A stretch of 64,000 nt of DNA, taken from the NCBI GenBank assembly GCA_011009095.1, contig VTPC01089980.1:322903-386902 (forward strand), in the 5' to 3' direction. The stretch is from Ignelater luminosus (Eukaryota; Arthropoda; Insecta; Coleoptera; Elateridae). Positions 36,501-45,200 of the stretch are shown here, one piece after another. The position numbers were made by a program, and so were the translations under genes. Numbering within the stretch: position 1 is the stretch's first letter; each line of letters starts with the position of its first letter. The notes under the pieces were generated by a model. It worked only from the letters and a program-made list of their open reading frames with translations. It did no database searches and had not been told where the DNA came from.

Positions 36501-38752
36501 ATTCACATCAAACACAACTACAGTAAACAAGAAACAAATACGAAGTGTACTTGGTAACGGTCGCCGTATGTCATTTCCAGCTAATCAGTAATTTGAGTTT
36601 TGAAAACATTACTGACCTGGCAAAAGATTTTAAATTTGTCAGTTTTATTCTGAAGATCATTTGTCGAAATTGCCACCCTCTTGAGACCGCCGCCCGTGTG
36701 CCACGCACATCCTGTACTCCCGCTTGGAACGGCCCTGACCACCACTTGGTACTTAAACCAAGTGCACAATAATCAAATTCCGAAGTCAACTGTCTCAGAA
36801 GATGATTGGTATGGCTAGTTATAGAACTCAAGCTGTGTTTCCACTAGTGCACTACCCACAAAACTGAGCATTGGTCTTGCCACTACTCTGTATTCAAAAT
36901 TAGGTTGTATACTATAAAACCAAAACAAAAAATCTAAAAGAAAAAAATCGCAAGTGCTAAGATTCGTGCAGTATAAAAATGAAAATCAACAGCCAACAAT
37001 AGTGAATTAAGAATTTAAAAAAATGTTGTAGAATTATAAATTTCCAAGTGAAATTAAGATTTTGTAGTAGATACATACCTCTCAATGGTTTGGGTCAGTT
37101 CAGTTTCCTTGGTTTGTAGAATTTCTTTGTATTCTACTGATTTCTCGCGGTGTTGTTTTTCTAACTCTTCAATTTTCGATTCTGTGCTACGAATTTCATC
37201 CAAAAGAACTTGCTCTTCATTATGAAGCTTACTAAGTACCTTTGTATCTTCTTGAAACTTACTTTCTAATTTTTTATTTATTTCAGTTTTCTGAGCAATT
37301 TCTTTGGCGAGATCTGCTTCTTTTTTAGTTAATTCATTCGAAGTATTAATTATCTTGTCCAACTGTGCATTATATTCTGAGATTTCCTTTTCCCAATTAT
37401 TCTGGATTTCAATTAATTCTTTATTTTCTCTTTCAATACAATTCAATAATTCTGATTTTTTCGATTTGTAACTATCAAACTGTACGTTCTGCACATTTTC
37501 AACATTTTGGATACTTTGAAAGGTGTAACCATGCCTTTCTTTTATAGTATGATAGTTCTCTGTCAACATTTGTACAATTTTTCCAGTATTGCACATTTCT
37601 TGTTCAAGCTGCTTTCTGTTAAGCTGTCCATGTTCTAACTGATGTTGAAGTCTTTCTTTCATTTCAGTTAAATATACAATTTCTTCATCTAGACGTACTT
37701 GTCTTTCCTTTAATTCTTGTCTTTGACAATTTATAGTATTGATTACAACTTTTTCTTTAGCCTGTATTAAAAATTTTATAGAAATTAATTTTCTGTGATT
37801 AATGGATGCTCACAACACAAACAGTCCAAGAGCTTTATAAAAGCAAATGATATAAATGGATATATTTTTGGCTTCTCGAGAGATATGAGTTTAAAACATA
37901 TTCGGGATGTAATCATGATAAAAATTAAAAATAAGAACATTAAAACATTTTTAAAAACATTCACGTGACCGCAAACGTTACATTTGCTTGTGTTCAGAAT
38001 CAGTAATCAGACGTAACTCGTTGCCAGCATCAAAGAGTTCGCTACCCTTCGTCCAGGAACTTTTCGACGGCGCTCTTAATTACTGTTTGCTCCTGAACAC
38101 AAGGATTGTGATTGGTGTGACGTCATTTGATACGACCCCCCCCCCTCACCAAAACGTATGCGGTTGTATACGGTAACTATGACAACGCTGTTTTTAATTC
38201 AATACACTTATTAAATTACGGTAATGGATGACATCATTTTAACGTTAGCGGATGGTTTATTTATATATTTTTTTAAATATTACTCTATGCGGCTACTTTT
38301 AAAAAACATATAATAAAAACTGTGCATGTTCTTCATTCTGTTCTTTAAATAAAATAATTTTTTACCTTTGCCCTAGCTGACATTTCGGTTTCAATATGAA
38401 GAAGGTGTTTGAGGGTTGCAGTATCACATTCTCTTAATTTCGACTTATGCAGCTCTTCCAGTTCATCTTGAAATACACATTCATCTTCAACATTTAATTC
38501 TTCCATCTGTTCTTCAGCATTCTTTTCTTGTGGTTGAATGGTATTCTCATTATGTACTGTTTCAACAGCACCTTTATCTACATCATTGAAAGTATTTTCT
38601 TGTATCTCAAATTGTACACAAGCAGACTTTGCTTTTGCTTCATTCATGTTGGAAATTAAATTGTTAGTTGGAGACATGAACATATCTGCATTAATATCAT
38701 TTACTGAATCTTCTTGCATTTCAAATGATATGAAAGCTTCTTCTTTATCCAT
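24501..38752 (-). CDS. Coiled-coil protein (about 728 aa) with putative PP1-docking and CDK sites; family not recognised
   Basis: Five minus-strand exons join in frame: 38752-38366, 37761-37079, 29283-29001, 28624-27896 and 24605-24501. Donors are AAG|GTAAAA, AG|GTATGT, GAG|GTAAGT and CCG|GTAAGT; acceptors are AATACAG, TTAAAG, TATTAG and TTTAG. The start ATG at 38752 has an in-frame TAG four codons upstream. Residues 1-129 are acidic and hold a repeated motif (about 6-20 and 44-58). Residues about 130-640 are almost continuous heptad coiled coil rich in Glu, Lys, Leu and Gln. The tail has SPGK and TPPK (CDK-type sites) and KSVSW (658-662), which fits the PP1 RVxF motif. It ends with a basic KKRSRID. 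I cannot name the family; a kinetochore, spindle or synaptonemal structural protein is an inference only. The last exon (34 codons) is assigned on phase and splice sites alone. Confidence 0.7.
24606..25785. repeat. Last intron of the coiled-coil gene; GC-rich fragment at 25080-25680
   Basis: The part to about 25040 is plain AT-rich intron. From 25080 to 25680 composition switches to GC-rich, with overlapping plus-strand open frames rich in Thr, Pro and His. The motif around 25340 (GTGGTTTCCCCTAGTGATC, then GCGACTGCCGGAACAGTAAC) resembles 5' regions of insect non-LTR retrotransposons, so this may be a truncated 5' UTR/gag fragment. No enzymatic domain is visible. Confidence 0.3.
25791..26352. 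mobile_element. Palindromic element interrupted by a younger MITE
   Basis: The left arm (25791-25850, resuming 26017-26046) is the inverted copy of the right arm (26262-26352). Shared blocks are CAATTGATTGAGGAT, 'tttgaatttc', 'tggtaggt', 'ggctatag' and 'aaataaaggtcagatatttt'. Only the left arm is split, by the 160-bp element at 25851-26010. The loop holds a GA microsatellite (26212-26236) and a direct repeat of 'gctctgggagtt' (near 26099 and 26198). It lies directly upstream of a decayed transposase. Confidence 0.7.
25851..26010. mobile_element. 160-bp MITE with CTATAG target duplication
   Basis: The ends read TATGTAAGCGTTCAGGGTCA and, inverted, TGTGTAAGCGTTCAGGGTCA, with similarity continuing to 'gcagtgttgcc'. 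CTATAG occurs on both sides (25845-25850 and 26011-26016). The uninterrupted arm at 26262-26352 has a single CTATAG there, so the empty site is visible in the same locus. Confidence 0.8.
26430..27425 (+). pseudogene. Decayed Tc1/IS630-like transposase, wide D-to-E spacing (Sailor-like?)
   Basis: Plus-strand fragments in shifting frames encode a DDE transposase. An N-terminal piece is at 26464-26733. ALDNAPYHLVQVNKPPT (second Asp) is near 27130-27180. A Lys-rich segment follows, then a frameshift, then KILKEHGHEVLRLPP and, after another frameshift, YHLQYNPIE (catalytic Glu) near 27360-27400. About 85 residues separate the Asp from the Glu. This is far more than the 34-41 of usual Tc1/mariner enzymes and near the DD82E 'Sailor' type. 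Several stops make it inactive. It lies in the last intron of the coiled-coil gene. Confidence 0.65.
27426..27895. other. Intron remainder
   Basis: AT-rich intron up to the donor at 27895. A small palindrome (CCGCGGGCGGTAA / TTACCGCTCG near 27648-27676) is present. The 135-codon plus frame here is not recognisable. Confidence 0.35.
28625..29000. repeat. Short intron containing a transposon terminus
   Basis: The intron between coiled-coil exons 3 and 4. From 28701 it contains a CAGGGTGAGTCTATT terminus followed by sequence resembling the arm of family A ('caaaaagctccacagcttactag'). This is a truncated related element. Confidence 0.45.
29284..29809. other. Intron sequence left of the hAT element
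   Basis: AT-rich intron of the coiled-coil gene with no supported exon. It contains a stretch (29,300-29,640) that looks like one arm of an inverted-repeat element, but no partner was found. Confidence 0.3.
30130..30530 (-). pseudogene. hAT transposase C-terminal dimerisation region, decayed
   Basis: In the correct (shifting) minus frames the region reads with the hAT C-terminal signature: ASGERSF-type, then SKLKIIKNYLRS, then GQERLTNLAILS. Upstream lies an Asp/Glu-rich segment (LHHKLSDPTVESYDINAIEL). Stops and frameshifts prevent expression. It is the 3' end of the hAT gene whose 5' part lies at 35430-36000. Confidence 0.7.
30591..31485 (-). mobile_element. Long-TIR non-autonomous element, family A copy 2
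   Basis: An 895-bp copy flanked by TA (30589-30590, 31486-31487), in opposite orientation to copies 1 and 3: the 'ctcaggaacgagcaaagata' block is near its right end. Ends are TAGTCTGTCC and, inverted, CAGTGTGTCC. It is inserted in the hAT element, just upstream of the hAT C-terminal region. Confidence 0.8.
31488..33685. other. Unassigned interior of the hAT element
   Basis: About 2.2 kb with GC content higher than the nearby introns and only short open frames (for example 31646-31864 and 31893-32075, minus). The hAT middle region should lie here but is not readable, so another insertion or heavy decay is likely. A TATA-like motif (near 33632) and AATAAA (near 33742) made me consider an LTR, which I rejected. 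Confidence 0.3.
33690..33934 (-). pseudogene. hAT transposase middle fragment
   Basis: Directly left of the inserted element the minus strand reads KFIKALRYNFRKICDALIAI. This is the part that normally follows the TRWxSR motif in DUF4371/ZMYM1-like hAT transposases. It continues the reading interrupted at 35430, so the element between them was inserted into an existing hAT ORF. Confidence 0.6.
33935..35428 (-). mobile_element. Complete Tc1/mariner-like element (DUF4817 HTH type), coding region decayed
   Basis: A 1494-bp element flanked by TA. The inverted ends are over 100 bp long: CAAAATGTTCCGCGACTTAA at left, CAGGGTGTTCCCCGACTTCA inverted at right, both followed by 'aacttataccatatat' and 'tcattacgatcaaaa'. 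The minus strand encodes a transposase in pieces. The DUF4817-like helix-turn-helix starts MPHFTNAEYAHMVFVYGFCNG near 35140. Next come KRIPQTTVWRILHHDGLS and HILFTDEAQFTRNGI (first Asp), then VNRTR..GGPIHWPHLSP and the C-terminal AVCLEYGGSHFKQLL. Frameshifts and stops make it inactive. It interrupts the hAT transposase ORF. Confidence 0.75.
35430..36010 (-). pseudogene. hAT transposase N-terminal half (DUF4371-like)
   Basis: The minus strand reads QFIHLNETRKKVKIQEHFLS, then a frameshift, then TSEGLTKFLLNFLKSEDIDI, NDMGGQGCDNDANKKDK and KALFVPCAAHTPNLIINDA. This is the usual order of ZMYM1-like hAT transposases, including the GQGYDN-type Asp motif (here GQGCDN). It stops at 35430, where the Tc1/mariner-like element was inserted. 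Confidence 0.75.
36140..36300. repeat. Cluster of TGACGT(C) motifs
   Basis: Within about 160 bp the sequence TGACGTC or GACGTC/TGACGT recurs at least seven times, on both strands because it is palindromic. The spacing is irregular. It lies in the 5' part of the hAT element. It may be an internal repeat used by the transposase or a CRE/ATF-like promoter array. Confidence 0.6.
36738..37078. other. Intron right of the hAT element
   Basis: AT-rich intron of the coiled-coil gene between the hAT right end and the donor of exon 2. I see no other feature. Confidence 0.4.
37762..38365. repeat. First intron of the coiled-coil gene with a 117-bp MITE-like unit
   Basis: Bases 37987-38103 start CTTGTGTTCAG and end with its exact inverse CTGAACACAAG, enclosing a fairly GC-rich core. 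This fits a small inverted-repeat element. A C10 run lies near 38133-38143. No coding potential is seen. Confidence 0.4.
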
Positions 38753-39249
38753 GTTTGAAGGCTAATCTGAATAAATTGCTAAAGTGATAGTTTATTATAA
38801 CTAATACGATAGCCTATAGAGTAAAAAAATACTTTACCTTTCAAATTTTCAAATTGTGGTAGAAATAGAAAATCTTTTGAACGACAATCACCAACTTTTC
38901 ACTTTTAACACTAGCAACGGTTCTAAAGAATATTTAGTAGAATTTTAATTTTCTTAACTGTTAGAATACATACCAACAAATCGCAATATTTTACTTGTTA
39001 TTTGTTTAAAACAATTGATCGACAGAAACAATTTGAAATTCTGTTGGTATGCCAACCACAACAAACGCTATAAAAAACACCAACTTAACATTAAACTCCC
39101 TAGATTATTATATTCAGCACGTGGGATGTGTTTTTCCAACATAACCTAAAACATCTAACCTAAAATCTTAATGTGTATTGCCGTGTGGTTTATTTATTTT
39201 TGGTGATGTGTAGTATTTGATTGAATCTTATTTTATTATCTGTAAAAAA
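38753..39249. promoter_or_regulatory. Divergent promoter region between the coiled-coil gene and UTP20
   Basis: Only about 500 bp separate the two start codons, which point away from each other. A splice acceptor (tttattcag) just upstream of the coiled-coil ATG suggests its 5' UTR is spliced. A perfect CACGTG E-box lies at 39118-39123, about 130 bp before the UTP20 ATG. No obvious TATA box is seen. Co-expression from a bidirectional promoter is an inference. Confidence 0.55.
39118..39123. promoter_or_regulatory. CACGTG E-box upstream of UTP20
   Basis: This canonical Myc/Max-type E-box lies in the short divergent spacer, close to where UTP20 transcription should start. In Drosophila many ribosome-biogenesis genes are Myc targets through such promoter E-boxes. 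The site is seen; its use is inferred. Confidence 0.45.
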
Positions 39250-42200
39250 ATGAAGAATAAACCAACAAGACATAAAGAAAGCAATACGTTTAGGGTATGT
39301 ATTGGAATTCTGAGAACTCTTAACTAGACTAATTCATTATTGGTTGTATTTATAGTTTCAACCTTTCTCTGAACGTATAGCAAATATTGATATAGATATC
39401 TTTCATCGTGTGGGTCACGAAAATGAAACGCAACTGGAAGAAAATGGATGTTTGTTTTATCAGGCGATTGAAAAATGGGATGTGTTAAATCTAACTGAAT
39501 ATTATAGTGCATTTAGAAAAGAAGTATACGCTAATAACTTAATTACATTACCACAACTAATCCATAATAAGGAAAATGTAGTTCAAGTCTTGCTGAAACA
39601 TTTACGATATAAAAATGTTCTCTGCCTGCAAGCACTTTTAGAGTAAGTTTATTCAAATTACTTTTGTTAGAATATTATAAATGTATTTTTCTTTCAGATT
39701 AGTAGTGGCTTTAGCAAATGATCTGCGAAAAGACTTTTATCCTTATTACTCAGAATTCTTGGCGGTTCTGATTGACTTATTAAATACAAAAGATACAGAT
39801 CAACTTGAATGGACGTTTACATGTTTAGCATATTTATTTAAATTTTTATGGAGACCTTTAACAAAAGATGTTAATGTTGTTTTTAATAACTTGTTACCAT
39901 TGCTATCTAATACAAAGCCCGATTATATCAATAATTTTGCTGCTGAAAGTTTTGCATTTGTAGTTAGAAAAGTGAAAGATCGCCAGAACTTTTTAAATTT
40001 AATTTTGAAAACTGTGAAAAGTAACGAAGATGTAAGTAACTACATATTAAGGAGTTTTTCATTTTATGTGATTTATAATTTAACTTTTCTTTTAGGGTGT
40101 TAAAGGCTGTGGGAAATTATTGTTTGAAGTTATTCACGGTGTTAATGGACAATTCCATAGTTGTGCAGAAACTATGCTACCATTTCTATTGGAATCATTA
40201 AGTAACAATAAGTTGCCTCAAGGAATTCTATTTGAAATATTAGAAGAAATTGTAAATAACATTGCTTTAAATATTCAGCCACAGAAATGTGAATTATTTT
40301 GGAAAACTTGTATTATTATTTTAAATAATTTATCTCAGAAATGGATTACAAATCCCAGAAAAGACACAGCAGAAAACTTAGAATTAATTTTAAAATTAAT
40401 TGGACAGGCAGTGGAGTATCGAAACGGAAAATTATTACAAATGCCTCTTTCATTAGTTCAATCGTTACTAAATTTGTTCACTTTACCAGAATTACCTGAA
40501 ACAATTTTGTTGGTGATTTCACAAATATCAGTCTTACTGTTGACATCAAAGAATATCCGTTTACCACAAGAACAAGCAAGTACATTAACGAGAAAAATGC
40601 TATCTGTTCCGAAAACGATTTTGTTGCATTTCGTGCATCATGTTATGGATTACACATCTTTTGAAGCCTTGATTTTGCCTACATTCTTAAAACATTGTGT
40701 TGATAGTAATTTAGATAGTGAGAGCTTACATGTTTTAGCACAACTTGTTTTGAAGAAATCTCCACTTGCTGTTAATGGTATCAATTTAGAATCATGGACT
40801 AAATACTGTTTAGATTTTAACTCGAAACAAAACAATAAGAAAATCTATGAAACTCTGATTAAACATTTACACATAGAGGATGTTGATTCTTTGACAATAA
40901 ATATGGATAAATATATATGTGCATTGATATGCTTGCCGCACCTAATTCTTGACGATGAAACAAGAATTGAGGTTAAAGTATTGCTTGATAAAAATCTAGA
41001 ATTATTATGTGAAGACATCAAAGTTAAGTCTGTTAATCACTTAAAGATATTGTTATTTTTACTATTGAATACTATAGAATGCATAGTGCACATTTTCACA
41101 GCTGAAGATTTGGTTTCACATATGAATCTAATATTTGACATTGTCCTGCCATTAAGTTGCAATGTAAATTTAATTACTGCATTGCAAATCCTTGATTTAT
41201 ATGTAAGTGCATCAAGAAATGAGACCAAAGTCATATCTACGGATGTTTTGAAGAAATTACATTCTATTTTAGAAGGGAATTTTAATTCACCTTATCATGA
41301 GGTATTCTATCGTTCATTTGTAAATTACAGAAATCAGAATGCTATGATTTTCTACTTTATTTTAAAATTTTAAAGATTCTTCATTACTAATATTGTAAAC
41401 ATAACCACAACATGGAAGAAATTCACAATTCCTATTGGTCCCTTAATTCTACTCTTATGAAAGGTCCTTCTACAAAAGTCAGTTTGACACGTTTAAACTA
41501 TCTGCTAATAGAATTATTGATGGTTTTTGCTGACTTTTGTTTCTTAATCTCTCCATTTGTGTGGAATGCATACAAACTCTTCAAATCAGACAATCTTGAT
41601 AATTCAAACTTTTTGGGGCTGTGGTCTTTAGATTATTGTGATATTTAGATTACTGAGAAGTGAAAATAGGTTAAAATCTTTTTGCTCCATTGTTTCTAAT
41701 GTAGTAGAATACCTATAAAGTAATTTAAAACCAAAGTATTTAAGAATATGATACCCTATATACTAATAATCTTCACTATGTTGATTCTTGCTTTAGGCAT
41801 TTCAAATTTAAAAATGTATGTTTAGGAAACGGGATTGTACCAAATGGAAATCAGAGAACCTGTTTGAATGGTGTGATTTTGTTTGAGTTATTGAGATAGA
41901 ACTTGATCCGACCACTGTCTGGATTACTAAAAAATTCAGATTATCATGATTGCGCTGCACTTCTAACTTCTAAGATAGCCTCATTATTTAGAGAGATATT
42001 AAAAGATGTTACTGAAAAAATTGCACAGAACAATTGCCTACATGTTTTAAAATTATTTTCAGCTGTAGAATTCAATTGTTTTTTTAAATGAAACTCCATG
42101 TACATTCTAACTCTTATTTCTTGTTCATTCTTGATTACAAAAATATCATCAACAGATGTCATTGTCTAAGCAATACTTTTTCATTTTTCATGTTTATGTT

Positions 42201-45200
42201 ATGAAAACAACTGCAGTTGACTAAAACACCTTGTATGGGATTGGTGCAGACATTGGTTTTCCAGACTTTCAAATTTCTAAGAAAATTTGATAATAGAATT
42301 TTTGATGTTTCAGAGATGTATTGATATTTTGATAAAAAAATTCTTTTTTGCTAAATTTTGGGACTTCACTAATGCTTTTTTTCTCAAAGCCCCACAAAAT
42401 CTTTGCCCCCAGCACTGATCCTGTATACAGGATGTTTCATTATTGCACAGTATATCTTCAGGTATGTATTTGAAAGTCAAAAATAAAAAGAAATGTAGGT
42501 AACAATGGATCTATAGATTCATTCCAAAACTTATGTTTTGCAGAGAAACCTGTTAAGCTCCTTATATTGAACACCCGATCAAGTTGAATAGTTTTTGTTG
42601 GAATCATTTATTTAGCTTTACTTTAACTAGAAGCAACCTGCACAACTTGAACGTCTTTGTAGCTTGTTCATTGAACTGGGAATTTAGCACCTATACTAAA
42701 TCTAACTAATTACACTGTATACAGTGTGTCCACATTTCGATGCTCACTATTGGAATCTCATAAACTGTAAGAGATATGAAGTCGGTTAAATTAGAAGAAA
42801 TTTGGCTATTTTAGAGATCAATTTACTTATGCTTTCGTTTTTGCAAAAAAGTTCACGGCTTACTAGATATTTACTAAAAACAAAATTATCTCATTTTTTT
42901 TAAGGAAAATATCTCAGGAACAAGCAAAGATAGAAAAGAACAGCAAAGAGGGTGTTTTAGAGAATTTACTCTGAAACACAAAAAAATTATTTTTGCAATT
43001 GTCTTTTGTTTTGCTTCGGCGGTGAAACGCAGGCTTCTAATGGAACGCCTACTTGATTTCCATATTACTGAACAGCACTCTGTAATGCTTTTTAGTGATA
43101 CATGGTTTGACAGCTACTCTTTTGTTTTACCGAGTTATGAAGTGAAAATCATTTTTCATCATAGTGTGCCATGACATCTAACACACAAAGTCGTGGATTT
43201 TTATCAAATAAATTCATTTGTTATGCAAAAATTGCTAAAACAAAATAAATACGCTTTTAAGGTGTTTTATGGGGCATTAGCTGCTTATTTGATGCTATCT
43301 GTGAATGCTCAGTAAAGTATCTTAAAAGCGTCTTTTTTTTGTTTTAGCAATTGTTAAATAACAAATTTAATTTATCTGACAAAAATCAATGATTTTCATA
43401 TGTTTAAAGCCATGGCACACTATGTGGGAAATGCTTTTTCATTGAACAAAAAATAAGATGATTTTGTTTTTAGCAAATATCTAGTAAACCCTGAACTTTT
43501 TTTGAAAAACAAAAGCATAAGTAAATTGATCTCCAAATAACCAATTTCTTCTAATTTAACCGACTTCGTATCTCTTACAATTTCTGAGATCCCAATAGTG
43601 AGCATCGAAATGTCAACACACTGTATGTTGAACTGCTATTTTTGTACTTGCCCTTTGAGTTGAACAAAAACTTTGGGGTGATGTCAATTAATGTTGTTTT
43701 ATCTGTATAGAAGTGGTTCAGATGAATAAAGCACCTAACCTAGCAGGTTCATCATAGAATGGCCTTGGCAATTCCACAGTGTGATAACAAGTTTAGAATA
43801 TGCAGCATAAAGTTATAAACTACATTCTAGTCAGTTAGTGCGGACTGCTGCCATATTGAATACATGTTGAACTGATAAAACTGAAACCATGAGCGTTGAA
43901 GATTGACATGTTTCACTGTATTAGATAGCTTGTTTAATAAAGAAATATTTTTATCCCTTCATTTGTTTTCTGTAGAATGCTAAAAAAAATTAGATTGCAT
44001 AAAGTAAAGAAATTGGGTTGACGTTGCTCATGGACACAACATTCAGAATGCTTTGAGTCCAGTGCTTGTATTTATAAGTACGTTTTATCCAGTTTAATAG
44101 GTTTAAATGTTATGTCCATGAGTAACGCCTATGCTGCGATACCTTATTGTTATTTTACAAGTTTACACTCGTTTGTGACTATAGATTGTTTCTTTGTACC
44201 ATGGTACTATTGTGACTTCTTTTATTAACATTTTGTGATATTTCTACAAACAATGATGCTATCCTCCATTTACAAATTGATGATACACCTTCTATACAAT
44301 GCTAAAGCAATACAGAATCATAGCTTTCTGCTTTATGTGATTCAAAAATAAAATATAATAATTATTATGTTAATATACTTTCTAGATCCGTCTTTTAACT
44401 AGTCACATCTATACATTGTTTGAGGGACTTCCCGAGTTGCAACCTATAAATTCAACAGAAGACTGGAAAGTCTTCAGTATTTGTTATGAAGTAGAATCCA
44501 CAATACCACAAGTGCAAACGTATAGAGATCAGATTCGCAATCTAGAAAGATTAAGTTTTCATAAACAGCAGATGTCAATATGCAAACTTACAGACTTTAA
44601 GAAGATACCTTTACGTTATCTATGTGGATCGCTTTATATGAATTTTTTATTGCTTTGGGAACCTACCATTAATATAATTGTGACTCATGCACAAGGTTTG
44701 GATATTTCTGACTTCTGGAGTGTTTTCGTAGAAGAATTAAAGAATGTTGTTGATAACATAAAAAATCCAACTAGTTTTGAGGATGATCATTTAAATATTG
44801 ATGTGACTTTTTTGGAAACTTTATTTGATAAAACTTATGAAATTGCTGTAAAGCCTGATTTTATAAATTATCGTCTGTTGTTATGGAAAGCCATGACATA
44901 TTTTCCTGAAATTGCTGAAACCAAAACAAGGGATGTTTCAGAATTGTTATTGAAGTTTATGGAGTGAGTATGCAAAAAATTGTTTATAAAAAATGGCAAT
45001 TTTCTGAAACTAACAATATCCTTAAAACATGATATCAACTAATTTTAGCATTCTGTACAATTTTTATTCAGAAACAATCATTTGTTAGTGGTAGTAAATA
45101 AATAAAGGACAGAAATATCTTTTGTTTTATTAGCTAAATTCTAAAAATGTTATTCATTCAGCAATATTTTAGTTCACAAATCCATTTTAACTTTTCAGAA

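Larger units (their letters stand above)
29810..36737 (-). mobile_element. hAT element (ZMYM1/DUF4371-like), about 6.9 kb with nested insertions
   Basis: The left end reads TAGGGCCGTTCC at 29810. The right end reverse-complemented reads CAGGGCCGTTCC at 36737, and both are followed by a C/G-rich subterminal zone. The eight flanking bases are ACTACTAC on the left and ACCACCAC on the right, a degenerate 8-bp duplication as expected for hAT. Transposase pieces lie on the minus strand at the right end, the middle and the left end. A complete Tc1/mariner-like element (33935-35428) and a family A copy (30591-31485) are inserted. It fills most of the intron between coiled-coil exons 2 and 3. Confidence 0.7.
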
